From NCBI GenBank assembly GCA_016861165.1, contig BOKV01000006.1:105398-169397 (forward strand): a DNA stretch of 64,000 nt, in the 5' to 3' direction. The notes under the pieces were generated by a model. It searched no databases, was not told the origin of the DNA, and saw only the letters and a list, made by a program, of their open reading frames with translations. The number at the start of each line of letters is the position of its first letter. Position 1 is the stretch's first letter. This DNA is from Alphaproteobacteria bacterium. Lineage in GTDB: Bacteria > Pseudomonadota > Alphaproteobacteria > Rhizobiales > Rhizobiaceae. The translations under genes were made by a program, and so were the position numbers. Below are positions 37,002 through 45,054 of this stretch, in pieces.

Positions 37002-38879
37002 CTAGGCCCTGCCGATGGCTGCGGCCCTGGCGCGGTCGAACCACCACAGGCGTTCGACCGGGAAGAAGAAGTCCGGCTTCGGGTCCTTCCAGCCGAACAT
37101 GTCCCAATAGGCGACGCGATGATTCGCCGAATGCCAATTTGGAATCCAGAAATGGTGGACGCGCAAGACCCGGTCGAGCGCCCGCATCACCGTCGCCAGT
37201 TCCTCGTGCGTGCGCGCCCGGCCAGCCTTGGCGATCAGCGCGTCAACGGCCGGATCGGCGATGCCGGGATAGTTGCGCGAGCCGGACCGGCCGGCCGTTT
37301 CCGAGTGGAAATACTGGCGCAGCGATTCCATCGTCGGGTTGTTTTCGAAGGAGAAGGCGAGGCCGGCAAGATCGAAGTCGAAGCGGTCGAGCCGGGCCTG
37401 GAACTGCGACGGGTCGACCAAGCGGATCGAGGCGGCAATCCCCATGCGGCGCATGTTCTCGGTATAGGCACCAAGGATGCGCTCGAACACCTGGCTGCGG
37501 ATCAGCACCTCGACCGACAGCTGCTCGCCGTTCGCGTCGACCAGCCGGCCGTCCCGCTTGCGCCAGCCGGCCTCGGCGAACAGGGCGTCGGCCTTGCGCA
37601 GGATCGAGCGGTCGCTGCCGGAGCCGTCGGTGACGTTCTGCATGACCGCCTCGCCGAACGCCGCCTCCGGCAGCTTGTCGCGCAGCGGTTCGAGCAGCGC
37701 CAGTTCGCCGGCCGGCGGCGGGCCGTTGGCGGCGAGGTCCGAGCCCTCGAACAGCGAATGGGAGCGCGCATAGGCGTCGTAGAACAGGTTGCGGTTGGTC
37801 CATTCGAAATCGAACAGGACGGCCAGCGCCTGGCGCGTGCGCCGGTCGGCGAACTTGGCCCGCCGCGTGTTGACGGCCCAGCCCTGCAGCGACGGCCGCT
37901 TCTCCGACGGAAAGTAGGCCTGCTTGACCCTGCCCTGGCGGGCGGCCGGGAAATCGTACTCGGTCGCCCAGAACTTGGCGGTGAACTCCTCGCGCCAGGC
38001 GATATCGCCCTTCTTGAACGCTTCGAGGAAGGCGGTGCGCTCGCGGAAGAAGTCGATCCTGATGCGGTCGAAATGGTCGAGTCCGCGGGCAAAGCCGAGT
38101 TCCCCCGCCCAGTAGTCGGCGACGCGCTCATATTCGATGAAGAGGCCGGATTCGAACCGGCCGACCTTCCACGGGCCGGAGCCGAGCGCGGGCTCCAGCG
38201 TTGCCGCCTCGAAGTCCCGCGTCGCGTACCAGGCCCGCGACAGGATCGGCACCGAGTTGGCGACAGCGAGAATCGCCCGCTCCGACTGGCTGCCGTTGAA
38301 GACGAGTTCGACCGTGTGCGGGCCGGCCGCCTCGGCGGTCTCCAGGTTGGCGAGATCGAGGGCGAGCTGCGGGTGGCCCTGCTCCCTGATCGTCAGGTAG
38401 GAAAAGACGACGTCGTCGGCCGTTACCGCCGAGCCGTCGTGGAAGCGCGCGGCCTCGCGCAGCTCGAAGCGGTAGCGGTTGCGGTCGGCCGAGATCGTCA
38501 CCGTGCGGGCAAGCGAGCAATAGAGCGCGTCGGGCTCGTCCCACGCCCAGTTCATCAGCGAATCGAAGCACAGTTCAATGCGCGGCGGCGCCTCGCCGGC
38601 GAGCACGAAGGTGTTGAGCGTATTGAAGGTCTGGGTGTTCTGGTTGAAGTACCAGTAGGACGGGCTGAAGACGAAACTGCCCCCCTTGGGCGCCTGCGGC
38701 GAGGCAAACTCGAAATGGGCGAAGTCCGGCGGGTATTTCAGTTCCCCGAAGGCAGACAGCCCGTGCAGCGGCGTTTCCGTCGGGTTGGCCGCCAACGAGA
38801 CGGCCGGCAGCAGCGGCGCGGCCGCGGCCCCCGCCGCCATCCGGATGAAGGCGCGCCGGGTGAACGGCCCGGGCGTCAC
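37002..38879 (-). CDS. YejA-like family 5 binding protein with Tat signal
   Basis: This 625-residue extracellular solute-binding protein of family 5 (SBP_bac_5) has a twin-arginine leader (FTRRAFIRMAAGAAAAPLLP). The body has FGELKYPPDFAHFEFASPQAPKGG and later RFHDGSAVTADDVVFSY, ESGLFIEYERVADYW and NRNLFYDAYARSHSLFEGSDLA, the Yej/microcin C-binding type. A GTG start at 38879 overlaps the stop of the first binding protein gene (GTGA); it is preferred because the Tat motif begins a few residues later. Tat export suggests it folds in the cytoplasm first. Confidence 0.92.
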   Translation of the reverse strand: MTPGPFTRRAFIRMAAGAAAAPLLPAVSLAANPTETPLHGLSAFGELKYPPDFAHFEFASPQAPKGGSFVFSPSYWYFNQNTQTFNTLNTFVLAGEAPPRIELCFDSLMNWAWDEPDALYCSLARTVTISADRNRYRFELREAARFHDGSAVTADDVVFSYLTIREQGHPQLALDLANLETAEAAGPHTVELVFNGSQSERAILAVANSVPILSRAWYATRDFEAATLEPALGSGPWKVGRFESGLFIEYERVADYWAGELGFARGLDHFDRIRIDFFRERTAFLEAFKKGDIAWREEFTAKFWATEYDFPAARQGRVKQAYFPSEKRPSLQGWAVNTRRAKFADRRTRQALAVLFDFEWTNRNLFYDAYARSHSLFEGSDLAANGPPPAGELALLEPLRDKLPEAAFGEAVMQNVTDGSGSDRSILRKADALFAEAGWRKRDGRLVDANGEQLSVEVLIRSQVFERILGAYTENMRRMGIAASIRLVDPSQFQARLDRFDFDLAGLAFSFENNPTMESLRQYFHSETAGRSGSRNYPGIADPAVDALIAKAGRARTHEELATVMRALDRVLRVHHFWIPNWHSANHRVAYWDMFGWKDPKPDFFFPVERLWWFDRARAAAIGRA

Positions 38880-40735
38880 CGCGTCCGCTCCATCGCCTGC
38901 TCGACATCGGTGTCGATCCACAGCGACATCAGGTCGATGCCGGTATAGAGCGGCTGCGTCGGCGGGAACCTGAGCTTGCGCCACCAGGCGAACCAGTCGT
39001 CCGGATTGTGCCACATCGGGATGGCGTAATGGCCGTGCAGGAGGATGCGGTCGAGCGCGTGTGTCAGCACCACCAGTTCGTCGCGGTCGCCCGCGCGGAT
39101 GATGCGCTCGACCAGTTCGTCGACCACCGGGTCCTTGATGCCGGCATAGTTGCGCGCGCCAGGCCGGTCGGCCGCCGCCGAACTCCAATATTCGCGCTGC
39201 TCGTTGCCGGGCGACAGCGACTGGGCGGTGACCAGCATGGTCACCTCGAAGTCGAAATTGTCGATGCGGTTCTTGTACTGGGCGGTGTCGACGATGCGGA
39301 TCGAGACGTCGACGCCGAGCTTCTTGAAATATTCGCTGGTCGGGATGCCGACGCGCTCGTCCGTCGGCCCCGAGCCGAGCAGCTCGATGGTGAACGGTCT
39401 GCCGTCGGGGTCGTACATGCGCCCGCCGCGGAAGCTGAAGCCGGCCTCGGTGAACAGCCGCAGCGCCTCGCGTTGGTGGCTGCGGGTGTCGGCCGGCTTG
39501 TCGTAGGCGGGCAGCGTGAACGCCTCGTCGAAAACCGCGTCCGCGATGCGGCCGCGATATTCCTCGAGAATCTCCCTTTCGCGCCCCTGCGGCGGACCTG
39601 GCGGCGCCTGCAATTCGCCGCCCTCGAAATAGCTGTCGGTGCGCGTATAGAGGCCGTAGAACAGGTTGCGGTTCATGCTCTCGAAGTCGAACAGCAGGGT
39701 CAGTGCCCGGCGCACGCGCGGGTCGGCCAGCTTCTTCAGGCGCGTATTGAAGAAATAACCCTGGAAGGGCTGCGGGCCGGTCGTCTTGAAGATGTCCTTG
39801 ACCACGTCACCGCGCCCGAAGGCCGGGAAGTTGTATTCCGTCGCCCAGCGCTGCGAACGGTTCTCCGAGCGGGTGTCGGCGATGCCGCCCTTCTTGAACG
39901 CCTCCCAGATGGCGTTGTCGTCGAGGAAATAGGTGTAGCGGATGCGATCGAAATTGTAGCGCCCCTTCTGCGGGCCGAGTTCGGCGCCCCAGTAGTCCGG
40001 CACGCGCTCCCAGGTGATCGACTTGCCGAGGTCGTACCGGGCGATGCGGTAGGGCCCGGAGCCGAGCGGCGGCTCGCTGATCGGTTCCGAAATGTCGCGC
40101 TTCCTGCCCTGGGCATCGGTGCCCTCCCACCAGTGGCGCGGCAGCACCGGCAGGTCGCCCATGATCAGCGGCAGTTCGCGGTTGCCCTTGACGTCGAAGG
40201 TGAAGGTCACCTCGCGCTCGCCGGTCTCCTCCGCCTTGACGACGTTGTGGTAGTAGTCCTTGAATAGCGGGTTGTTGTCCTTGAGCACTTGCAGAGACCA
40301 GATGACATCGTCCGCCGTGATCGGCGTGCCGTCGTGGAAGCGGGCGCGCGGGCTGATCCTGTAGGTGGCCGAGGAGAAGTCGTCGGCATGGCGGAAGGCT
40401 TCGGCGACCAGCCCGTAGGCGGCGCTCGGCTGGTCGACCGACTGCGCGAGCAGCGAATCGTAGAGGAGGCCGCCGGAATAGGCGAGGCCGGCGGCGGCCC
40501 GCCCGCGCACGATGAACGGATTGAAGGAATCGAAACTGCCGAGCGCCGCCTGGTTGAGCGTGCCGCCCTTGGGCGCGTCGGGATTGACGTGTTCGTAGTG
40601 GGCGAAGCCGGGTCCGTATTTCAGTTCGCCGAACAGCGTGCCGCCATGGCGCCATTGCGGCGCTGTCGCTTCGCTCGCCGGGGCGCTCGCGGGCATGGCC
40701 AACAGGGCGGCGAGGACAAGACCGGTAAGGCGCAT
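38876..40735 (-). CDS. yejA: YejA-like family 5 binding protein with Sec signal
   Basis: This 619-residue paralogue of the downstream binding protein has a Sec-type signal (MRLTGLVLAALLAMPASAPA). Shared landmarks are FGELKYGPGFAHYEHVNPDAPKGG, RFHDGTPITADDVIWSL, ERVPDYWGAELGPQKGRYNFD and MNRNLFYGLYTRTDSYFEGGEL. It captures peptides or muropeptides in the periplasm for YejBEF. GGAG precedes the ATG at 40735. It is the first gene of a five-gene transporter operon ending with ghrA; the two binding proteins probably differ in ligand range. Confidence 0.93.
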   Translation of the reverse strand: MRLTGLVLAALLAMPASAPASEATAPQWRHGGTLFGELKYGPGFAHYEHVNPDAPKGGTLNQAALGSFDSFNPFIVRGRAAAGLAYSGGLLYDSLLAQSVDQPSAAYGLVAEAFRHADDFSSATYRISPRARFHDGTPITADDVIWSLQVLKDNNPLFKDYYHNVVKAEETGEREVTFTFDVKGNRELPLIMGDLPVLPRHWWEGTDAQGRKRDISEPISEPPLGSGPYRIARYDLGKSITWERVPDYWGAELGPQKGRYNFDRIRYTYFLDDNAIWEAFKKGGIADTRSENRSQRWATEYNFPAFGRGDVVKDIFKTTGPQPFQGYFFNTRLKKLADPRVRRALTLLFDFESMNRNLFYGLYTRTDSYFEGGELQAPPGPPQGREREILEEYRGRIADAVFDEAFTLPAYDKPADTRSHQREALRLFTEAGFSFRGGRMYDPDGRPFTIELLGSGPTDERVGIPTSEYFKKLGVDVSIRIVDTAQYKNRIDNFDFEVTMLVTAQSLSPGNEQREYWSSAAADRPGARNYAGIKDPVVDELVERIIRAGDRDELVVLTHALDRILLHGHYAIPMWHNPDDWFAWWRKLRFPPTQPLYTGIDLMSLWIDTDVEQAMERTR

Positions 40736-40851
40736 GGTGGTGAGCACTCCCTTGGCTGGCGTCGTCCCCTTGGCCCTACAGGATAGCGGAGCTTTGCGTC
40801 GGGGCAATGCCTGGCGGCGGGGAATGGCAGGCAGGCGCGGCGGTGCCCCGG

Positions 40852-40881
40852 AAAAAGAAAAAGGCCGGGCGGGCCGGCCTT
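40852..40881 (-). terminator. Intrinsic terminator after the cytochrome c gene
   Basis: On the minus strand a perfect 8-bp stem (AAGGCCGG / CCGGCCTT) with a 5-base loop runs into TTTCTTTTTC. It lies 29 bases past the cytochrome c stop and insulates the yejA promoter region. Confidence 0.88.
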
Positions 40882-40909
40882 CGTCGATTCCCGGTTGTTT
40901 GCCAGCGGC

Positions 40910-41638
40910 TCAGTTGCCCGGGTCCTCGCCCGCCTGCGGCGTCTCGTCCTGCGCCGGGGCCGTGTCGCCGGACGGCGGCGTATCGGTCTGCGGCGCTTCG
41001 CTGCCTTCCTGCGCCGGGGCGGTGTCGGCGGGCGTTTCGGCCTCGTCGTTCTGCGTCGCCGGTCCGTCGTCGGCCGCCGCCGACGGGCTTTCCTGTGGCA
41101 GCGGCTCCGGACTGTCAGCCAGCGTGCGCAGATAGGCGATCAGATTGGCGCGCTCATCGGTCTTCTTCACGCCGGCAAAGCCCATGGCCGTGCCTTTGAC
41201 GTAGCGTTTCGGGTTCCACAGATAGCCGTTCAGTTCGTCATAGGTCCACGTTTTGCCGGCGCCATATTCCTTCATGCCGGCCGAATAGGAGAAGCCCTCG
41301 TGGCTAGCGATCGGCCGGCCGACGACGCCATAGAGCGCCGGGCCGACCTTGTTGGCGCCGCCCTTGTCGAAGGTGTGGCAGGCGGCGCATTTCTTGGCGA
41401 CGTTGGCGCCGGCGTCGATATCGGCCGAGGCGAGCAGCGGCGCGATCGGCTCGTAGGCCGGGCCGGCGGTGTCGGCGCCGGTGTCGCCGTCGGTGGGCTC
41501 GACCGCGGCGATCGCGTAGCCCGGCGTCTCCGGCGCCTCGGCATGGAAGATCGCCTCCGACAGGATGCTGACCCCGAACAGCACGAAGACCGTCCCGAGG
41601 CCGGCCATGGCCATCTTGTTGAACTCGAAGGAATCCAT
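40910..41638 (-). CDS. Membrane-anchored c-type cytochrome (CycM/c552-like)
   Basis: This 242-residue protein has one uncleaved N-terminal helix (about 8-28), a short linker, and a class I cytochrome c domain (about 75-190). Haem attachment is KKCAACHTF; the Met axial ligand is in [10 protein letters not shown] long C-terminal tail (about 195-242) is rich in Pro, Asp, Glu, Ala, Thr and looks disordered. In Bradyrhizobium CycM carries electrons from the bc1 complex to aa3 oxidase, the likely role here. The start at 41638 fits the anchor; it is divergent from kdsB. Confidence 0.92.
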   Translation of the reverse strand: MDSFEFNKMAMAGLGTVFVLFGVSILSEAIFHAEAPETPGYAIAAVEPTDGDTGADTAGPAYEPIAPLLASADIDAGANVAKKCAACHTFDKGGANKVGPALYGVVGRPIASHEGFSYSAGMKEYGAGKTWTYDELNGYLWNPKRYVKGTAMGFAGVKKTDERANLIAYLRTLADSPEPLPQESPSAAADDGPATQNDEAETPADTAPAQEGSEAPQTDTPPSGDTAPAQDETPQAGEDPGN

Positions 41639-41782
41639 CGTCCGCTGCTCCCGCGCCCGCCCGACCGGCGGCAACCTATTTGGTTTGCGTGTGCGTTACA
41701 ACGCCTGTATGGCAATCGCAAGTGAGACGTTTTGACACTTTTTTCCCCGCCATCGCGACCATTCGCCGCCATGCCCGCCGCC

Positions 41783-42544
41783 ATGCCCTCCACCCCCTTT
41801 TCGGCCGAAATGCGTGACCGGACGCTGGTCGTCATTCCCGCCCGCATGGCCTCGACCAGGCTGCCCGGCAAGCCGCTCGCCGACATCGCCGGCGTGCCGA
41901 TGATCGTCCATGTCTGGCGCCGTGCCCACGAGGCGGCGATCGGCCGGGTCGTGGTGGCGACCGACAGCGCCGCGATCGTCGAGGCGGTGAGCCGCCATGG
42001 CGGCGAGGCGGTGATGACGCGGGCCGACCACGAGTCGGGTTCCGACCGCATCTGGGAGGCGGTCGGCACGGTCGATCCCGGCGGCCGGGCGCGCTTTGTC
42101 GTCAACGTCCAGGGCGACCTGCCGACGATCGCGGGCGCCGTCATCGCCGCCAGCCTGGCGCCGCTCGCCGACGGCCCTGCCGACATCGCCACGCTCGCCG
42201 CCGTCATCACCGACGAGGCCGAGCGCACCAACCCCAACGTCGTCAAGGCGGTCGGCACGCCGGTCGGTCCCGACCGTCTGCGGGCGCTCTATTTCACCCG
42301 CGCCACCGCTCCCTGGGGCGACGGCCCGCTCTACCATCACATCGGCCTCTATGCCTATCGGCGCGAGGCGTTGCAGCGCTTCGTCGCGCTGCCGCCCTCG
42401 CTTTTGGAGCGCCGTGAACGGCTGGAGCAGCTACGCGCGCTCGAGGCCGGCATGCGCATCGACATCGCCATCGTTGACACCGTGCCGCTCGGCGTCGATA
42501 CACACGCCGATCTTGAGAGGGCGCGCGCCGTGCTCGCCTCGTGA
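41783..42544 (+). CDS. kdsB: 3-deoxy-manno-octulosonate cytidylyltransferase
   Basis: This enzyme activates KDO with CTP for lipid A core synthesis. It has [20 protein letters not shown] (nucleotide loop), VVATDS, and the KDO-site [10 protein letters not shown]. The family usually reads QGDEP; here it is QGDLP, seen in rhizobial proteins. The start is uncertain among ATGs at 41771, 41783 and 41810, none with a clear ribosome binding site; 41783 gives 253 residues, the family size. pheA follows after 22 bases. Confidence 0.92.
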   Translation: MPSTPFSAEMRDRTLVVIPARMASTRLPGKPLADIAGVPMIVHVWRRAHEAAIGRVVVATDSAAIVEAVSRHGGEAVMTRADHESGSDRIWEAVGTVDPGGRARFVVNVQGDLPTIAGAVIAASLAPLADGPADIATLAAVITDEAERTNPNVVKAVGTPVGPDRLRALYFTRATAPWGDGPLYHHIGLYAYRREALQRFVALPPSLLERRERLEQLRALEAGMRIDIAIVDTVPLGVDTHADLERARAVLAS

Positions 42545-42566
42545 ACGACGCCGGGAACGCCCGCCC

Positions 42567-43442
42567 ATGACCAGCACCAGCCAGCGCATTGCCTTCCAGG
42601 GGGAGGCCGGCGCCAATTCCGACACCGCCTGCCGTGACGCCTTTCCCGGCCACGAGCCGGTGCCGTGCGCCACCTTCGAGGACGCCTTCATCGCGGTCGA
42701 GACCGGCAGGGCGGCGCTGGCCATGATCCCGATCGAGAACACCATCGCCGGCCGCGTCGCCGACATCCACTACCTGCTGCCCGAATCGCGCCTTCACATC
42801 GTCAGCGAGTATTTCCTGCCGATCCGCTTCCAGCTCATGGGCCTGCCCGGCGCCCGGCTGCCGGCCATCAAGGCGGTGCACAGCCACATCCACGCGCTCG
42901 GCCAGTGCCGCAAGATCATCCGCAAGCACCGCTGGCACGCGGTGGTCGCCGGCGACACCGCCGGCGCCGCCCGCCAGGTCGCCGAGGCGGGTGATCCGAG
43001 CCAGGCGGCACTCGCCCCGCGGCTCGCCGCCGAGCTCTACGGCCTTGAGATTCTCGCCGAGAATGTCGAGGACCACGGCAACAACGTCACCCGCTTCGTC
43101 GTGCTGTCGAAGTCGAAGTCCTGGGCGGAACTCGGCAGCGCGCCGAGGATGATGACCACCTTCGTGTTCCGCGTGCGCAACATCCCGGCCGCGCTCTACA
43201 AGGCGATGGGCGGCTTCGCCACCAACGGCGTCAACATGACCAAGCTGGAGAGCTACCAGCTCGGCGGCAACTTCTTCGCCACCCAGTTCTACGCCGACAT
43301 CGAGGGCCACCCCGACGAGGCGCCGGTCGCCCGCGCGCTCGATGAGCTGCGCTTCTTCTCGCGCGACATGCGCGTCCTCGGCGTCTACCCGGCCCATCCG
43401 TTCCGCGAGGCGCTGAGCGAGACGCTCGGCGACGATGACTGA
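42567..43442 (+). CDS. pheA: Prephenate dehydratase
   Basis: This 291-residue monofunctional enzyme makes phenylpyruvate for phenylalanine synthesis. The catalytic domain (about 5-185) has AFQGEAGANSDTAC, the PIENTIAGRV motif, and NVTRFVVLSK with the Thr-Arg-Phe catalytic triplet. The ACT regulatory domain (about 200-280) has TFVFRVRNIPAALYKAMGGFATNGVNMTKLES, which binds phenylalanine. It has no chorismate mutase domain. Its TGA stop directly abuts the nudC stop on the other strand, without a base between. Confidence 0.95.
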   Translation: MTSTSQRIAFQGEAGANSDTACRDAFPGHEPVPCATFEDAFIAVETGRAALAMIPIENTIAGRVADIHYLLPESRLHIVSEYFLPIRFQLMGLPGARLPAIKAVHSHIHALGQCRKIIRKHRWHAVVAGDTAGAARQVAEAGDPSQAALAPRLAAELYGLEILAENVEDHGNNVTRFVVLSKSKSWAELGSAPRMMTTFVFRVRNIPAALYKAMGGFATNGVNMTKLESYQLGGNFFATQFYADIEGHPDEAPVARALDELRFFSRDMRVLGVYPAHPFREALSETLGDDD

Positions 43443-44378
43443 TCAGGGTGCCGCCCAGGCGCTGATCAGGCTGTGGGCGATCGCCTTCGACGGCGGTGAG
43501 CGCAGCCCCTGCGGATGGGTGTTGGCGAGCATCGCCAGCACCTCGTCGCGCCCGAACCAGCGGCAGTCCTCCAGTTCGGCCTCGTCACGGTGGATGTCGT
43601 CGTTGAGCGCCTCGCCATGGGCGCCGATCATCAGCGAATGGGGGAACGGCCAGGGCTGGCTGCCGTGGTAGCGCACGCGGCCGACGCGGATGCCGCTCTC
43701 CTCGAAGGTCTCGCGGCGGACCGCCTCCTCGATCGTCTCGCCCGGCTCGACGAAGCCGGCGAGCGTCGAGTACCAGCCCGGCGGGAAGTGCCGGCCGCGG
43801 CCGAGCAGGCATTTCTCGCCGCTGACCGCCAGCATGATCACCGCCGGGTCGGTGCGCGGGAAGACCTGATGGCCGCAGGCGGTGCAGTCGCGCCGGTAGC
43901 CGCCGATCGCCATCCGGCTGGGGCTGCCGCATTTGCCGCAGAACCGGTTCGTCGCATGCCAGTGGAGCAGGCTGCCGGCCTGGGCGATGGCCGCCGCGTC
44001 CGCCTCGCCGGCATGGCCGCCATAGAGCAGGCTGCGATAGTCGTGCGCCTTGTAGGGTTCGCCGAGCGCGTCCGCCTCGCCGTCGAGCGGCACCGCCAGC
44101 CGCGGCTCGGCGCCGTCATGGCCGAGCAGCAGCGCCTCCTCGATCCTGCCCGACAGCGCCTTGGCCTCGGCCAGCGTGTGGAGTAGTTGCGTCGTCTCGC
44201 CATGGCGGAACACCGCCTTGCCCGGCACGAACAGGTAGCAGCGGCAGGCCGGGTCGGCGAGCGCTTGCGGCAGGCTCTCCTCGGAGCGGTATTCGGAGGC
44301 GCGCACGATACGGTTGCCGGCAAATCCGGTCCGCGCGCTCGGTTCGGGGAAGGGCAGGGTGCTGAAATCGATGCTCAT
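43443..44378 (-). CDS. nudC: NAD+ diphosphatase (NADH pyrophosphatase)
   Basis: This 311-residue Nudix hydrolase cleaves NAD(H) and can decap NAD-RNA. It has an N-terminal NudC domain (about 15-150), a zinc ribbon CGKCG...CTACG (about 160-180), and a Nudix box GFVEPGETIEEAVRRETFEE followed by SQPWPFPHSLM, the SQPWPFPxS signature of NudC. The ATG at 44378 overlaps the HIT gene stop (ATGA). The pairing of a HIT protein with NudC suggests shared nucleotide-metabolite clearance. Confidence 0.95.
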   Translation of the reverse strand: MSIDFSTLPFPEPSARTGFAGNRIVRASEYRSEESLPQALADPACRCYLFVPGKAVFRHGETTQLLHTLAEAKALSGRIEEALLLGHDGAEPRLAVPLDGEADALGEPYKAHDYRSLLYGGHAGEADAAAIAQAGSLLHWHATNRFCGKCGSPSRMAIGGYRRDCTACGHQVFPRTDPAVIMLAVSGEKCLLGRGRHFPPGWYSTLAGFVEPGETIEEAVRRETFEESGIRVGRVRYHGSQPWPFPHSLMIGAHGEALNDDIHRDEAELEDCRWFGRDEVLAMLANTHPQGLRSPPSKAIAHSLISAWAAP

Positions 44379-44800
44379 GCGCTGCCCGGGCCTGTGTCGA
44401 GGGCGTGGTTGATGGCGTCGATCAGGCGCGCCGCCGCCCCGGCGGGCCAGGGCTGGCGGCCGGCCACGCCCCACACCGGGCCGGGCCAGTTGGCGTCGCC
44501 CGGGTTGCGCGCCACGACATGGATGTGCAGCTGGCTGACGACATTGCCGAGCGCGCCGACATTGATCTTGGCGCATCCGGTCGCCCGCTTCAGCGCCGCG
44601 GCGATGCGGTCGGTCTCGGCATGGACGCCGGCCGCCGTCGGTGGCGCCAGCTCGTGCAGTTCCACCGCTCCGGCAACAGCCGGCACCAGCATCAGCCACG
44701 GCCAGCGCCGGTCGTTCATCAACAGCAGCGGCCCGCTCGCCAGTTGCCGCACCATCAGCGTGTCGCCGGCCAGCCTGCCGTCCAGTTCGAAACCCGTCAT
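44375..44800 (-). CDS. HIT-family protein with Gln at first triad position
   Basis: This 141-residue protein has the HIT fold: LASGPLLLMNDRRWPWLMLVP early, AKINVGALGNVVSQLHIHVVAR late. The triad normally reads His-x-His-x-His; here it is Gln-Leu-His-Ile-His, keeping the nucleophilic middle His and the last His. Such a variant occurs in some proteobacterial HIT proteins. The likely activity is on nucleotide phosphoesters or phosphoramidates. The stop overlaps the nudC start, forming a two-gene operon. Confidence 0.88.
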   Translation of the reverse strand: MTGFELDGRLAGDTLMVRQLASGPLLLMNDRRWPWLMLVPAVAGAVELHELAPPTAAGVHAETDRIAAALKRATGCAKINVGALGNVVSQLHIHVVARNPGDANWPGPVWGVAGRQPWPAGAAARLIDAINHALDTGPGSA

Positions 44801-44835
44801 GGCCGCCCGCTTAGCACGAAAGATCGGCCCGTCAC

Positions 44836-44866
44836 TTGCATTTTCTCCGGCCAGGCCTGATATGTG
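44836..44866 (+). promoter_or_regulatory. Candidate promoter of the SRP RNA gene
   Basis: A TTGCAT at 44836-44841 and a TATGTG at 44861-44866 place a start near 44872, where the paired end of the RNA begins. The 19-base spacer is long, so the -35 assignment is tentative. Confidence 0.4.
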
Positions 44867-44871
44867 CCGGC

Positions 44872-44970
44872 GGAAGGCTGGCGGCGGACGAACCCCTCGC
44901 CAACCGGGTCAGGTCCGGAAGGAAGCAGCCCCAACGAGTTTCGGTTCGGGTCGCTCAACGCCAGCCTTCC
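44872..44970 (+). ncRNA. ffs: Small bacterial SRP RNA (4.5S RNA)
   Basis: The universally conserved SRP domain IV stretch GGTCAGGTCCGGAAGGAAG begins at 44907, followed by CAGCC. The two ends pair strongly: GGAAGGCTGGCG at 44872-44883 with CGCCAGCCTTCC at 44959-44970, giving a single hairpin of about 99 bases as in the Alphaproteobacteria. The RNA binds Ffh to target membrane proteins. It sits directly upstream of dnaX, a known rhizobial arrangement. Confidence 0.95.
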
Positions 44971-45054
44971 ACCTTCCCGCTATTCCGCGCGCTTCGACCG
45001 GTCGCCGCACCCGGCGCTGTTCATTGCGCGCCGAAAGCCGCTATAGTCCGGGCG

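Noticed and set aside
34906..37005. Long plus-strand frame opposite yejE/yejB
   Set aside because: It has an Arg/Glu/Asp/Gln-rich shadow composition, no ribosome binding site and no domain.
41732..41760. TTGACA before kdsB as a promoter
   Set aside because: No -10-like hexamer occurs 16-18 bases downstream (the sequence there is GC-rich), so the match to -35 alone is not convincing.
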